Positions 32,425 to 42,067 are shown, counted from the first letter of the stretch. The stretch is 64,000 bases of DNA from Flavobacterium sp. W4I14 (GCA_030817875.1 JAUSZU010000001.1:2728001-2792000); one strand, 5' to 3'. Made by a program: numbers and translations. The notes: a model not told the origin generated them from the letters alone.

Positions 32425-33800
32425 ATAGCTGGAATGGATTTATCTGACCTTACAAATTTCAACAATTCCTTTAAATAAGTTTCCGTCTCAGAAAGACTAC
32501 CATGCCTATTGGCCGAGCAGATTTCCGCAAGCGTCCATCCTGCACGGAACTTCCTCACATTAGATAAATGTTTAAAAGAATAGAGTGTATAGTTTTTATC
32601 CGTTAACCCAGTTGCCTCCAGACATTTCTTAAACCTGTTGTAGGCAAAATTTTCAGCGCACATATTTGGTGAGATAAAAGTTGCCGCAGAACCCAGTAAG
32701 AAACATTCCCTATCAAACTTTTCGATCTGCAATTTCTCCAGTTCAGCTCTTAGGCTCACATCAATATTTACTGGAATTGATTTTTTATTTTTTGAAACGA
32801 CCCCAGGAATGGTAATTGTATTCTCTTCCAAATCAATGTATTTTAATTGCAAAAATCTAAGCTCTTTTGGCCGGATACAGGTATAATAAATCATGCGTAC
32901 AAAAAGCTGGCAATATTTATCATGCTTATCAAACCAATCCATAATAATCTTAAAATCCCGTTCCGTAAAAACCTGATGGGACTGCGTTGGCATTTTTTTT
33001 CTCGTTTCGCAGTCAGTCACCGGATTCTCAGAAATATACTTATTAACTTTTAGATACCTGAATAGGTTATTTAGCCCGATTCTGCAATTGTTGTAGGTCA
33101 GCCCGGCCCATTTCTCTTCTCTTTCCTTAAAATTCAGAAAATCCGTAATCTCGAAATCACTGATGGTATTGACCTTTTTATTCCCACCATGATATTTAAT
33201 AAAGGAATTCAGTGTTGACCGGTAAGTGCTGATCGACTTAGGCCTGGTACCTTTGGCTTTATGATAGGACTCAAAAAGTAATAATGCTTCGTGCAGGTCA
33301 ATGCCGATGATTTCCTTTTTGAGCCTCGCATTGGCATGCTCATCCAGTGGATTCCACCCGCCTTCAAGCGCTATCCGGTACGCTTCGCACAGATTGTTAA
33401 AATTCCGAAGCTTTTGTCTTGGGTCTTTTATCCGGTTGAGCTTCCTGGTTACTCTGATCCGCTCCATCCGCTCTTCTGCCGCATTGTGAAAAAAGAATTC
33501 AACGTACCAACTTTGTTTGGCCACTTCTTTTTCCATGCTACTGCCTGCGGGAACTTTTTTGACAACCCTTCCCTTAACTACACGGGGGACGGTATATGGC
33601 AGTTCGGGAATTTCCATGAAGCCAAAACTAGGACCGCGAGGATTTTTTTCCTGTGACTTACGTTCGGAATCCCCAACGTTTTCTTGATTTCCTTCAGAAG
33701 AATTTTGATTTTTTCGCCTTGCCGGACGGGGTGATTTTTTGACCCCCGGGGCGTTTAGTGGCAGAGTTGTGTCAGAGTTATCAAACTGAAAAGCAGCCAA
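32421..33800 (-). CDS. Tyrosine-type site-specific recombinase/integrase
   Basis: A 459-residue integrase if the TTG at 33800 is used; the first ATG is at 33617 (398 residues) and may be the true start. The N-terminal 61 residues are Ser/Asn/Lys-rich (PLNAPGVKKSPRPARRKNQN). Then comes the core-binding region (ALLLFESYHKAKGTRPKSIS) and the catalytic domain with Arg in TCIRPKELRFLQLKYIDL and KNKKSIPVNIDV. The usual H-x-x-R box appears as SFKHLSNVRKFRAGW and is followed by the catalytic Tyr in TETYLKELL. This Tyr/Lys-substituted box is common in this Bacteroidetes family. It lies about 390 bp upstream of the serine recombinase and could be the integrase of the larger element. Confidence 0.85.
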   Translation of the reverse strand: MAAFQFDNSDTTLPLNAPGVKKSPRPARRKNQNSSEGNQENVGDSERKSQEKNPRGPSFGFMEIPELPYTVPRVVKGRVVKKVPAGSSMEKEVAKQSWYVEFFFHNAAEERMERIRVTRKLNRIKDPRQKLRNFNNLCEAYRIALEGGWNPLDEHANARLKKEIIGIDLHEALLLFESYHKAKGTRPKSISTYRSTLNSFIKYHGGNKKVNTISDFEITDFLNFKEREEKWAGLTYNNCRIGLNNLFRYLKVNKYISENPVTDCETRKKMPTQSHQVFTERDFKIIMDWFDKHDKYCQLFVRMIYYTCIRPKELRFLQLKYIDLEENTITIPGVVSKNKKSIPVNIDVSLRAELEKLQIEKFDRECFLLGSAATFISPNMCAENFAYNRFKKCLEATGLTDKNYTLYSFKHLSNVRKFRAGWTLAEICSANRHGSLSETETYLKELLKFVRSDKSIPAI

Positions 33801-33928
33801 ATTACTGCTTTTCAGTGAGTTAAGTTTACCTGTGGAGAATATCGGATTCTAAAAAAGATGGCGCCGTTAAATCCTTTGCTGTATAATCGTTCGTAATCAC
33901 GTTGGGAGGTCTGAAATCATTTTACAGA

Positions 33929-34183
33929 ATGTATCGAAACTTGGTTAAAAATCAGGGTATGGACTATTACAAGCTTACAGAGAAAAGATCTATGACGCCG
34001 GAAAAAATGGTAAAGATCCTAGAGAATCATGGCACAGTAGTTAGTATAGGTAGAGCTCAAAAGATTTTGGAATTAATATATAAATTAAGTAATTTATCGA
34101 TGAAAGAAACACTTGGTCAATTGCCAGAGTGTTATACGAAGGACAAAAGAAAAAAATTCAAAAGACAGACCAGAAAAAAATAG
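33929..34183 (+). CDS. Small helical protein upstream of serine recombinase
   Basis: The frame extends to a TTG at 33902; ATG codons at 33929 and 33959 are both plausible, giving 84 or 74 residues. It contains MTPEKMVKILENHGTVVSIG and AQKILELIYKLSNLSMKETL, a helical pattern common in short genes paired with recombinases in Bacteroidetes elements. It ends in a Lys/Arg-rich tail. It lies 3 bp before the recombinase gene and is probably co-transcribed. Function unknown. Confidence 0.55.
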   Translation: MYRNLVKNQGMDYYKLTEKRSMTPEKMVKILENHGTVVSIGRAQKILELIYKLSNLSMKETLGQLPECYTKDKRKKFKRQTRKK

Positions 34184-34186
34184 AAC

Positions 34187-35794
34187 ATGAAAATAGCTGA
34201 TTTATACGTAAGGGTAAGTACTGATGAACAGGCAGAAAAAGGATATTCATTAAGAAGCCAACAGGAAGTTCTGGAAAAATACTGCGAACTAAACGGCATT
34301 AAAATAAGGAAGGTTATTGTAGAGGACTATTCTGCTAAAACCTTCAACCGCCCAGAGTGGAAAAAACTGGTAATCCACCTCAAAAAGCATAAAGGTAAAA
34401 CAGATTTACTGTTATTCACCAAATGGGATAGGTTTAGCCGTAATACCAGCGATGCCTATCAAACCATTGCAATGCTCAATAAGCTAGGGATTGATCCTCA
34501 AGCAATCGAACAGCCATTAGATTTAAATGTACCGGAAAATAAAATGATGCTGGCTGTCTATCTTACTACTCCGGAAATTGAGAATGACAGGAGAGGGTTA
34601 AATACTAAAGCAGGCATTAGGCAGGCAAAAAAAGAAGGAAGATGGACCGGCAAAGCACCTTTAGGATATATCAACAAAACTGCCGAAAATGGGAAAAAAT
34701 ATATTGCTTTGAAACAGCCCGAAGCTTCTCTAATGAAGTGGGTTTTCGAGCAGCTGGCCGATGGCACTTATTCTGGAGAGCAAATACTCCATACAGCGAG
34801 GGGAAAGGGCTTGAATTGCAGTAAAAATAATTTTTACACGATCATCCGCAATCCAATTTATTGTGGAAAGGTAATTGTCCCAAAGTACAAAAGTGAAGAG
34901 GCCTTTCTGGCTCAAGGATTACATGAACCATTGATTAGCGAAACAATGTTTTTTAACATTCAAGATATCCTCAATGGCAGAAAAAGGGAGCTTGGACAGC
35001 CCATCTCCACTCCAGAAGCACTTGTTCTTCGGGGATTCTTAAAATGTCCAAAATGCCATCGATCGCTAAGCGGCAGCTCATCAAAGGGAAAACAAAAACA
35101 CTTCACTTATTACCATTGCACTTCAGCATGTGGAATCCGTTTTCGTTCTGAAAAGGTAAATGAAGCCTTTGCCCTTGAGTTATTGAGTTATTTACCTAGA
35201 AAAGGATACGAGGAGATATTTGTCGAAACTATTGCGGATGCTTACCAAAATCAAGTTGGCTCCATTCTGGATGAACGAAAATTGTATTCTAAGCAAATAC
35301 AAGACCTGAATAAAAAAATTGAGAAGGCAAGGGATTTACTATTAGATAATGATATAGATGCTGTAGATTTTAGGGCAATCAAAAACGAGTGCAGCGAGAA
35401 AATCACTATAGTGGAATCTAAATTGTCCGAGCTCAACACAAAAAATAAGGAAGCATTGAACATCAGACCAATTGCAGAGCGAGCTATTAAAAATTTAACG
35501 GATCTTGATTTATTTTTTGAAAATTCCAGCGTTGAAGGTAAAAGATACTTAGTTAGCTGCCTTTTTCCTGAAAAAATGGAATACGATGGAGACCGATATC
35601 GAACACTTTTAGTAAACGAAATCGCCGAGCATATCTACCTAAAAAACAAAGAGTTACAAGCAAAAAAAATGGGGCAAAAATCTTCGAAAAAATCTTTGCC
35701 CCACTGGGGGTGGCTGATGGGGCTCGAACCCACGACCCTCGGCACCACAAACCAATACTCTAACCAACTGAGCTACAGCCACCGTATTTTTTAG
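34187..35794 (+). CDS. Large serine recombinase reading through into tRNA-His antisense
   Basis: A 535-residue large serine recombinase. Resolvase domain about 1-150: catalytic Ser11 in YVRVSTDEQ and FTKWDRFSRNTSDAY. A Recombinase domain follows (RWTGKAPLGYINK). The zinc-ribbon region has LKCPKCHRSLSG and YYHCTSACGIRF (C-x2-C and C-x3-C), then a coiled coil about 370-430 (QIQDLNKKIEKARDLLLDND). The last 30 or so residues (PHWGWLMGLEPTTLGTTNQY) are translated antisense to the tRNA-His gene and its terminator. The native C-terminus probably ended near KKMGQKSSKK, so the reading frame appears to be completed by flanking DNA. Confidence 0.88.
   Translation: MKIADLYVRVSTDEQAEKGYSLRSQQEVLEKYCELNGIKIRKVIVEDYSAKTFNRPEWKKLVIHLKKHKGKTDLLLFTKWDRFSRNTSDAYQTIAMLNKLGIDPQAIEQPLDLNVPENKMMLAVYLTTPEIENDRRGLNTKAGIRQAKKEGRWTGKAPLGYINKTAENGKKYIALKQPEASLMKWVFEQLADGTYSGEQILHTARGKGLNCSKNNFYTIIRNPIYCGKVIVPKYKSEEAFLAQGLHEPLISETMFFNIQDILNGRKRELGQPISTPEALVLRGFLKCPKCHRSLSGSSSKGKQKHFTYYHCTSACGIRFRSEKVNEAFALELLSYLPRKGYEEIFVETIADAYQNQVGSILDERKLYSKQIQDLNKKIEKARDLLLDNDIDAVDFRAIKNECSEKITIVESKLSELNTKNKEALNIRPIAERAIKNLTDLDLFFENSSVEGKRYLVSCLFPEKMEYDGDRYRTLLVNEIAEHIYLKNKELQAKKMGQKSSKKSLPHWGWLMGLEPTTLGTTNQYSNQLSYSHRIF
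35662..35702 (-). terminator. Intrinsic terminator of tRNA-His
   Basis: On the minus strand GGGGCAAA (35702-35695) pairs with TTTGCCCC (35678-35671), a perfect 8-bp stem, followed by A and eight T residues. It directly follows the tRNA 3' end. It lies inside the recombinase reading frame on the other strand. Confidence 0.8.
35709..35783 (-). tRNA. tRNA-His (anticodon GTG)
   Basis: Minus-strand cloverleaf: acceptor GTGGCTG/CAGCCAC with an extra G-1 opposite C73, as in tRNA-His. D arm: GCTC ... GAGT. Anticodon stem TTGGT/GCCGA around loop TTGTGGT, anticodon GTG. T arm: GTGGG TTCGAGC CCCAT. CCA is not encoded. It forms the right edge of the mobile DNA; the next gene on the plus strand is rnhA, 175 bp away. 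Confidence 0.93.
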
Positions 35795-35958
35795 TGTCAC
35801 AAAAGTACGACTTTTAATATTTCTTGCAAATATTTTTTTCAAAGTTTTTACAACTAATTTTTAATTACTTAACATTCAATTATTTGAAATTGAAAAAAAA
35901 TTTCAGAAGCAGATAAAACAAGCAATTTTGAACCTAAAAACATAACTTTACGGCGTTT

Positions 35959-36423
35959 ATGATCGAAATTTATACAGACGGAGCAGCTAGTGGAAACCCG
36001 GGACCAGGTGGTTGGGGTACAATTTTAAGGGCAGGACAACATTATAAAGAACTAAGTGGCGGCTTTAGAATGACCACCAATAACCGCATGGAACTATTGG
36101 CTGTAATAAAAGGATTAGAAGCGTTAAAAAGCCTAAATCAACAGGTAACTGTTTACTCCGATTCGAAATATGTTGTAGATGCTGTGGAGAAGAAATGGGT
36201 TTTCGGCTGGGTAACCAAAAATTTTAAGGATAAAAAAAACAAAGATCTGTGGTTGAGATTTCTGGAACTGTATAAACTTCACGAAGTTAAATTCATCTGG
36301 ATTAAAGGCCACAACGATCATCCGGAGAATGAGCGCTGCGACCGTTTAGCCGTTTTTGCTTCACAAGACAAGCAAAATCTGGCTATAGATACTTTTTTTG
36401 AAGCAGAGAGAAGTAAGATTTAG
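35959..36423 (+). CDS. rnhA: Ribonuclease HI
   Basis: A 154-residue RNase HI. Catalytic acids are visible in order: Asp7 (EIYTDGAASGNPGPGGWG), Glu45 (NNRMELLAVIKGL), Asp68 (VTVYSDSKYVVDAV) and Asp128 (NERCDRLA). The WIKGHNDHPEN loop is also present. Length matches E. coli RnhA (155). It degrades the RNA of RNA-DNA hybrids. It is the first core gene right of the tRNA and is convergent with fbp. Confidence 0.95.
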   Translation: MIEIYTDGAASGNPGPGGWGTILRAGQHYKELSGGFRMTTNNRMELLAVIKGLEALKSLNQQVTVYSDSKYVVDAVEKKWVFGWVTKNFKDKKNKDLWLRFLELYKLHEVKFIWIKGHNDHPENERCDRLAVFASQDKQNLAIDTFFEAERSKI

Positions 36424-36429
36424 CCAATC

Positions 36430-37509
36430 TTAATCAATTCCACCAATTACATTTAAATTCTCTAGTTTCGTTTCTATATTGGCATCAATCGAGATAGATT
36501 TTGCTGTATACAACAACATCATTTCTTCAGCCTTTTCTACCATATGTTTTGACCCGATAAAAATCGGAACCCGCTGATGCAATTCTGTAGGTTCAATTTC
36601 GAGTATACGATCAAACCCTGTGCTGGCTTTGCCCCCAGCCTGCTCAATAATAAAAGACATCGGATTACATTCATACAACAACCTCAATTTCCCATTAGGC
36701 GAGCGCGAAGTGGTTGGGTAAATATAAATTCCGCCTTTAATTAAATTCCGGTGGATATCACCAACCATTGAGCCAATATAACGCGATGTATAAGGGCGTT
36801 TAGTAGCCTCATCCTCTACCTGGCAGTATTTGATATATTTTTTAACACCATCGGGAAAATGGACATAATTGCCTTCGTTTACCGAATACATATAACCTGT
36901 TTCGGGTATTTTCATCTGGGGGTGTGAAAGACAGAACTCACCAATTGATGGATCTAATGTAAAACCGTTAACACCCTTTCCTGTGGTGTAAACCAGCATG
37001 GTGGATGAACCATAAATAATGTAACCGGCAGCTACCTGTTCCGTACCTTTTTGCAACACATCCGTTATACTGGCTCTGCCATCAACAGATTTTCTGCGAT
37101 AAATAGAGAAAATCGTCCCTACAGCAACATTTACATCCGTATTGGATGAACCATCTAAAGGATCGATACAAACAATATACTTGGCGTTTTGAGAAACCGG
37201 AGATTCGATATGGATAATTTCATCTTCTTCCTCGGTAGCTACAATACAGCATTCGCCACCACTGGTTAGCGCAGCAATAAACTGTTCATCAGCATAAACA
37301 TCTAACTTTTTTTGTTCCTCACCCTGAATATTGGTGGTTCCCATATCGCCTAAAATATCAACTAAACCCGCTTTATTAATTTCGCGGTTTACAATTTTTG
37401 CAGCGATACCAATATCCCTCAACAACCTCGAAAGTTCTCCTTTAGCATATGGAAAATCTGCTTGTTTTTCTATAATAAATTGCCCTAGTGTTTTAACGCC
37501 ACAAACCAT
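36430..37509 (-). CDS. fbp: Fructose-1,6-bisphosphatase, class 1
   Basis: A 359-residue class 1 FBPase: metal site in [19 protein letters not shown], substrate region [17 protein letters not shown], and the C-terminal [20 protein letters not shown] block. Length is near the family norm (about 330-360). It hydrolyses fructose-1,6-bisphosphate in gluconeogenesis. It lies 19 bp downstream of the YfcE-type phosphoesterase on the same strand and is convergent with rnhA. Confidence 0.95.
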   Translation of the reverse strand: MVCGVKTLGQFIIEKQADFPYAKGELSRLLRDIGIAAKIVNREINKAGLVDILGDMGTTNIQGEEQKKLDVYADEQFIAALTSGGECCIVATEEEDEIIHIESPVSQNAKYIVCIDPLDGSSNTDVNVAVGTIFSIYRRKSVDGRASITDVLQKGTEQVAAGYIIYGSSTMLVYTTGKGVNGFTLDPSIGEFCLSHPQMKIPETGYMYSVNEGNYVHFPDGVKKYIKYCQVEDEATKRPYTSRYIGSMVGDIHRNLIKGGIYIYPTTSRSPNGKLRLLYECNPMSFIIEQAGGKASTGFDRILEIEPTELHQRVPIFIGSKHMVEKAEEMMLLYTAKSISIDANIETKLENLNVIGGID

Positions 37510-37528
37510 ACTTAGTGTAAATTTTACA

Positions 37529-38020
37529 TTATCTACCCGATAACTCTATGACCTCTAAGGTATGAATATTTTCATCAGTTATGCAAAAACGGATGAGGGT
37601 TCTCACTTTGTGCCAACCGTGTTTTCCTGCCGCACCGGGGTTTATATGCAAACATTTTATCTTTTCATCGAACATCACTTTCAGAATATGCGAGTGCCCT
37701 GTGATGAATAATTTCGGAGGGTTAGTGTATATTTCAGGTTTAACAAAAGAAGAGTACCTTCCTGGATATCCTCCTATGTGCGTCATCCAAACATCTACTC
37801 TTTCGCAGCTAAATCGATTTTGTTCTGGGAATTCAGATCTGATCGCTGCGTCATCTATATTTCCAAATACCCCGCGCAAAGGTTTAAACGCAGCCAAAGG
37901 TTCGGCTACGTTGGGACCAAAATCTCCAGCATGCCAAATTTCATCTACACCATCGAAATGTTTAAAAACCGCATCATCTAAAAAACCATGGGTGTCAGAA
38001 ATTAATCCTATTTTTTTCAT
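37529..38020 (-). CDS. YfcE/MJ0936-family metallophosphoesterase
   Basis: A 163-residue calcineurin-like phosphoesterase. Metal motifs in order: SDTHGF (Asp8, His10), HAGDFG, FGNIDD, and FITGHSHI. Family members act on small phosphodiesters; in some species this class is called YfcE. The specific substrate is not evident. It precedes fbp by 19 bp and probably shares its transcript. Confidence 0.88.
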   Translation of the reverse strand: MKKIGLISDTHGFLDDAVFKHFDGVDEIWHAGDFGPNVAEPLAAFKPLRGVFGNIDDAAIRSEFPEQNRFSCERVDVWMTHIGGYPGRYSSFVKPEIYTNPPKLFITGHSHILKVMFDEKIKCLHINPGAAGKHGWHKVRTLIRFCITDENIHTLEVIELSGR

Positions 38021-38265
38021 TTTGTAAAGTTAATACCCTCCATCTTTACACATTTAACCAACCTTAAAAATATTTTTAGCGCGCATAAAAATTCAGAAAA
38101 AAACTTTTTCCAAACTTAAATAACAAACAAAATCAAAGAAATCATCAGTTGCAAATTGTAGGATATTACCATCCATAACAATAAAAATTAGCTAATTATT
38201 TTTACGCCAGCTACCAAAAACGCATAAACATCCGAGTGGCTACTTATCGAATCAGACTATTTTAT

Positions 38266-40077
38266 TTAATCTTTTCTTACTTGTTTAAATGTTCCATTAG
38301 GTTGGATAAACGAAACAGACATAGCCTCTTCTGTTCCTTCTTTCTTTTCAAATTTCAGGCAAAATCCTTTCAGATTTTTAAAGTTAAAAGTATCATTTCC
38401 TACAAAAATGGTTTCATACTCTGGCTGACCAGGTACCGAAACAAATAAAACTTTACCTTTTAAATAAACTTTACTCATGCCATTTTCGCCATAACTACCA
38501 ATGTAACCAGCTAAACTTGTTGCGCTTAATTCAATCGCCCTTGTCTTGTACGCAAACACAGCAGGTTTCATTCCCCGTTCGAGCGGAATACTAATCCCCT
38601 CTATCTTGCCATCCTGCCCGCTAATAAAGTTAAAACGCAGATCACTTTCTGCTGTGTCAATTTTACCGTTTTTATCTATACCGCTAATGCTAAATACATC
38701 ATAATGATAGTGCCTAAGCAAAAGTTTCTCTTTACCCATCATGGCAATAAGCGAATCATTTTTGAACGTTACATTGATTACACCATAAGCAGGGTTATCA
38801 AACAAACCATCATAATCTTTTAAGGGATGCGAAGGTTTGGTATTTAAAACTTTTGCATTTTCAGCCGTTTTTTTCACAGCCTTCTCCCTTTCTTTTGCCG
38901 CAACTTTTTCTTTGTTGGCCCTACCGTTCCAATCAACATTTTTCAACCCTAACATCCTGTCTGCAATACTACTGTATACGATTCCTGGAACACTTGAGGT
39001 GTTTTGATTGGTTAACACCACAATACCCAAGTTGTCGGTCGGGAAAAAGGATACACTAGCCGAGAAGCCATTGATATTGCCACCATGCTCTACCATATAA
39101 TGACCACGGTAAGAGTTGATCATCCAACCAAAACCATAAGTAGAAAGGTAAATGTCATTATCTTTTGCAGGTAGACCTCCACCCCTCACCATTTGAGAAC
39201 TCGCGGCCTCTCTTATATAAGAGACGGGTAAAATTTCTTTTCCTTGGTAAGTCCCACCATTAATCCAAACCTTTAACCAATGTGTCATATCGTTCACGCT
39301 GCTATTGATGCTTCCTGCAGGACCCATCCCATCGATATTGAAATAATCAATCTTTTCGATGGCGCCTTTGCTATTTACCGTGTAAGGTAAAGAAGCTTCA
39401 CTATCCTTTTCGAATTCAAAAATATTGGTATTGGAATGGTTCATCTCCAAAGGATCAAAAAACTTTTCTTTAATATTCTGCTCCCATGTTTTTCCGGTCA
39501 GTTTTTCAACAATCATGCCCTGTGCTAAAAACATAAAGTTATTATACTGCCATTTTTCGCGCACAGCAGCGGTCGGTTCCATATATCGCACCCTTTGTAT
39601 AATGCTATCGCGGTTGGAAGTATTAAATACAAACCACGACAGATCATAACGCGATAAACCTGTGCGGTGGCACATCATATCGCGCACGGTAATCTGGTTG
39701 TTCATATTATCGTTATAAAACTTTAACTGGGGCAAATAAGAGGTTGCAATGCCATCATAAGAAAGCTTTCCTTCTTTTTGCAACAAACCAACAAGACCGG
39801 AAGTAAAGGCCTTTGTACTAGAACCGATGGCAAAAAGCGTATTTGGAGTTACCGGTTTTTTGTTTTCTACATCACGATAACCGAAACCCTTACTGTAGAT
39901 TACCTGATCACCTTTTACCACGGCTACCGCAAAACCAGCCACCTGCTGATCTTTCAATATCCTGTTTAATAAAGTATCAATCCCTTTTAAAGGATCTATT
40001 GTTTTTTGTTTTTTCGACTGAGCAAGAGCAGATAGTGCCATTAAGCACAGCAAGAACACATTTAGACTACGTTTCAT
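38266..40077 (-). CDS. Serine hydrolase (beta-lactamase/PBP-like) with DUF3471-type C-terminus
   Basis: A 603-residue exported protein (signal peptide 1-19, LCLMALSALAQS). The beta-lactamase class C-like domain (about 28-370) has the SxxK motif in AIGSSTKAFTSGL, a Tyr-containing YNNFMFLAQG and a HGG triad-type motif in VEHGGNINGFSASVSFF. A linker rich in Lys/Glu follows, then a C-terminal beta domain (about 420-603) resembling DUF3471 (LKDYDGLFDNPAYGVINVTF). It may act on peptides or esters in the envelope; beta-lactam resistance is not implied. Confidence 0.88.
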   Translation of the reverse strand: MKRSLNVFLLCLMALSALAQSKKQKTIDPLKGIDTLLNRILKDQQVAGFAVAVVKGDQVIYSKGFGYRDVENKKPVTPNTLFAIGSSTKAFTSGLVGLLQKEGKLSYDGIATSYLPQLKFYNDNMNNQITVRDMMCHRTGLSRYDLSWFVFNTSNRDSIIQRVRYMEPTAAVREKWQYNNFMFLAQGMIVEKLTGKTWEQNIKEKFFDPLEMNHSNTNIFEFEKDSEASLPYTVNSKGAIEKIDYFNIDGMGPAGSINSSVNDMTHWLKVWINGGTYQGKEILPVSYIREAASSQMVRGGGLPAKDNDIYLSTYGFGWMINSYRGHYMVEHGGNINGFSASVSFFPTDNLGIVVLTNQNTSSVPGIVYSSIADRMLGLKNVDWNGRANKEKVAAKEREKAVKKTAENAKVLNTKPSHPLKDYDGLFDNPAYGVINVTFKNDSLIAMMGKEKLLLRHYHYDVFSISGIDKNGKIDTAESDLRFNFISGQDGKIEGISIPLERGMKPAVFAYKTRAIELSATSLAGYIGSYGENGMSKVYLKGKVLFVSVPGQPEYETIFVGNDTFNFKNLKGFCLKFEKKEGTEEAMSVSFIQPNGTFKQVRKD

Positions 40078-40163
40078 TTTAATTAGGTGAGATAATTTAT
40101 ACGCCCTAAATTACAAATGATAATGAGGATTATATCAGAAAATGGTTAAATTCAACTATTTTC

Positions 40164-40865
40164 TTAGTAAGCAATGAAAAAATCCCTGAGCAAAAGCTCA
40201 TACTCGTGCGTATGCTGCTTTAAGGATTTATAAATATAAAAATCATTTTCCTTCAAAACCGCTTCACCCTTTTTCAAACAGATTATCTGCCTGAAAGTTG
40301 GCTTACTTTCATCAGAATGGATATGGATCCGCTCCTTTAGCCACAAATCATATTGAGATGCAATATCGATCACTTTATTAGCCTGTTTTACCGGAAGGAT
40401 TAACCAAATCATACCTTCATCTGCCAATAACCCGCTCGATTTTTTAATGAGCATGCTAAAAAAGTCTTCGTCTGCATGCCGGGCTATTCCTTTCCTAAAC
40501 GCTTCACTTTTTAAATCATTTACAAAAAAGGGGGGATTAGAAACAATCAGATCGAATTGCTGAGCACAGTTATATTCTTCAATTGATGTATGCTTAATGG
40601 TTAACCGCTCACTGAAAACTGAAAATTGAAAATTTTTTTCAGCAGTTTCCGCAGCTTGCTGATCGATTTCTACAGCATGTATGTATGCTTCGGGAAATCG
40701 CTGCGCTAACATCAAGGCAATCACACCGGTTCCTGTTCCGATATCTAATATCAACCCGGGTGAAGGATGCCTAACAGTTGCACCAAGCAATACGCCATCC
40801 GTATTAATCCTCATGGCGCAGCCTGTTTGGTCGACTTCGAACTGTTTGAACTTGAAAATACTCAT
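40164..40865 (-). CDS. TrmN6-type tRNA1(Val) adenine-N6 methyltransferase
   Basis: A 233-residue class I methyltransferase. SAM motif LDIGTGTGVIALMLAQRFP (about 40-58), acidic motif AVEIDQQAAETAEKNF, and the N6-adenine catalytic tetrapeptide in VSNPPFF. The start MSIFKFKQFEVDQTGCAMRI matches the YfiC/TrmN6 group, which methylates A37 of tRNA1(Val). It is followed by the outer-membrane protein gene and VOC gene in one orientation. Confidence 0.88.
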   Translation of the reverse strand: MSIFKFKQFEVDQTGCAMRINTDGVLLGATVRHPSPGLILDIGTGTGVIALMLAQRFPEAYIHAVEIDQQAAETAEKNFQFSVFSERLTIKHTSIEEYNCAQQFDLIVSNPPFFVNDLKSEAFRKGIARHADEDFFSMLIKKSSGLLADEGMIWLILPVKQANKVIDIASQYDLWLKERIHIHSDESKPTFRQIICLKKGEAVLKENDFYIYKSLKQHTHEYELLLRDFFIAY

Positions 40866-40871
40866 ATACGA

Positions 40872-41390
40872 TTAAAATCTCGCGCCTATCCTAACGGGAA
40901 GAAAAATGGATTGGTGAACAAACCTAAAGCCAGCTTTATACTGAAGACATAGTTTTTTCCCTACTTTATGTTCAACGCCGCCACTAATATCAATAACCGT
41001 TTCAGTAGAACCATTCATGTATTGATTGTTAATATGACTTCTTCCTATCTTCAGATTAAATAATGGAGAAATTTTAGCTTTTGTTGTGGCATACTCCAAA
41101 TCACCAAAAACAGCATAACCATTAATCCGCTCATAATTTAAGTAAGACACACCTAAACCCAATCGAAGGTTATTCTTAAAACTTATGCCATTAATTAAAC
41201 TTAAATCTATCCCATTAGGTTTTTCTCCGAGCTGATAACCGAACCAACCTTCGCCAATATCATACTTCACAGGTCTGGAAAGGAAAAACTGATATCCGGC
41301 TTCAATTTTAGCTGTATATTTAATTTGAGATTGTGCATGTGTATTAATAAAAGAATAGATTAATCCACAAATCAAGAGCATTTTTTTCAT
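40872..41390 (-). CDS. Outer-membrane beta-barrel-like protein, unknown
   Basis: A 172-residue exported protein with a signal peptide (MKKMLLICGLIYSFINTHAQ) and alternating beta-strand patterns (LGLGVSYLNYERINGYAVFG; KLCLQYKAGFRFVHQSI) ending in an aromatic (GARF), as outer-membrane barrels do. Eight strands are plausible for the size. No specific family is recognised. It lies 6 bp upstream of trmN6. Confidence 0.62.
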   Translation of the reverse strand: MKKMLLICGLIYSFINTHAQSQIKYTAKIEAGYQFFLSRPVKYDIGEGWFGYQLGEKPNGIDLSLINGISFKNNLRLGLGVSYLNYERINGYAVFGDLEYATTKAKISPLFNLKIGRSHINNQYMNGSTETVIDISGGVEHKVGKKLCLQYKAGFRFVHQSIFLPVRIGARF

Positions 41391-41420
41391 TTTGAGTTAT
41401 ATATTTTTAGATATAAAATT

Positions 41421-41801
41421 CTATTTTTCGTACAATTCTAAAGGCAGACCATCAGGGTCAGCAAAAAAAGTAAACCGCTTATCAGTAAACTCATCAATAC
41501 GGATCGGCTCGGTAACAATACCATGATCATTTAAACGCGAAATCTCTTTTTCAATGTCATTAACTTCAAAAGCCAGATGGCGCAAACCCTGAGCCTCTGG
41601 TCGCGATGGTCTTGCAGGAGGGTTTTCGAAAGAAAACAGCTCGATCTGATATACACCATTTACGGCAAGATCTAATTTATACGATTTCCTTTCAGCCCGG
41701 TAAATCTCTGCCATAACGCTAAAACCTAATTTATTCACATAAAAATCTTTCGATTTTTCGTAATCTGAACAGATAATGGCAATGTGGTGGATGCGAATCA
41801 T
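41421..41801 (-). CDS. VOC-family glyoxalase-like protein
   Basis: The frame is open from 41882, but the ATG at 41801 (MIRIHHIAIICSDYEKSKDF) starts the VOC fold exactly and gives 126 residues. Metal-ligand positions are visible: HHIAII, YQIELFSFENPP, LRHLAFEVNDIEKEI and FADPDGLPLELYE. It resembles GloA-like/SMU1112c-like proteins but substrate is not assignable. It lies 30 bp upstream of the outer-membrane protein gene. Confidence 0.85.
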   Translation of the reverse strand: MIRIHHIAIICSDYEKSKDFYVNKLGFSVMAEIYRAERKSYKLDLAVNGVYQIELFSFENPPARPSRPEAQGLRHLAFEVNDIEKEISRLNDHGIVTEPIRIDEFTDKRFTFFADPDGLPLELYEK

Positions 41802-41819
41802 AAATAATGATTGAATTTT

Positions 41820-42010
41820 GAATGAGTAAATGATTGAGTTAGCGTTTAACAAAAATGCGCATTCTCTAATTGAATTAACCAATAATTATTTCAACATTCT
41901 CTCATTCAAAATTAACTCATTCTATCATCAGCCATTCTCTCATCTAATAATTCTCTCATTCGATCATTATTTTGACATTCAATCATTCAAAATTCTCTCA
42001 TTCAATCCTG
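41820..42010. repeat. Low-complexity CATTC/CTCATT repeats upstream of purL
   Basis: Units of ATTCTCTCATT, ATTCAAAATT and CATTC recur many times, in irregular order, within the 266 bp between the VOC gene and purL. No hairpin or gene is evident. It may be a degenerate simple repeat. Confidence 0.5.
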
Positions 42011-42067
42011 TAATCACACCAGTTTTTTCATATAAAAAAGCTATTTTTGCAACTTCAAAAAAAAAGC

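Noticed and set aside
35553..35842. Minus-strand frames of 62-65 codons covering the tRNA-His region (with WCRGSWVRAPSATPSG-like text)
   Set aside because: These read the tRNA gene and its terminator on the sense strand; such frames are artefacts of translating tRNA sequence.
38266..40077. Interpretation of the serine hydrolase as a resistance beta-lactamase
   Set aside because: The fold is shared by many peptidases and esterases; the DUF3471-like C-terminus and lack of a resistance context argue against a resistance role.
41820..42010. Possible CRISPR-like repeat array
   Set aside because: The CATTC/CTCATT units are short, irregular, and have no constant-length repeats and spacers; no cas gene is near.
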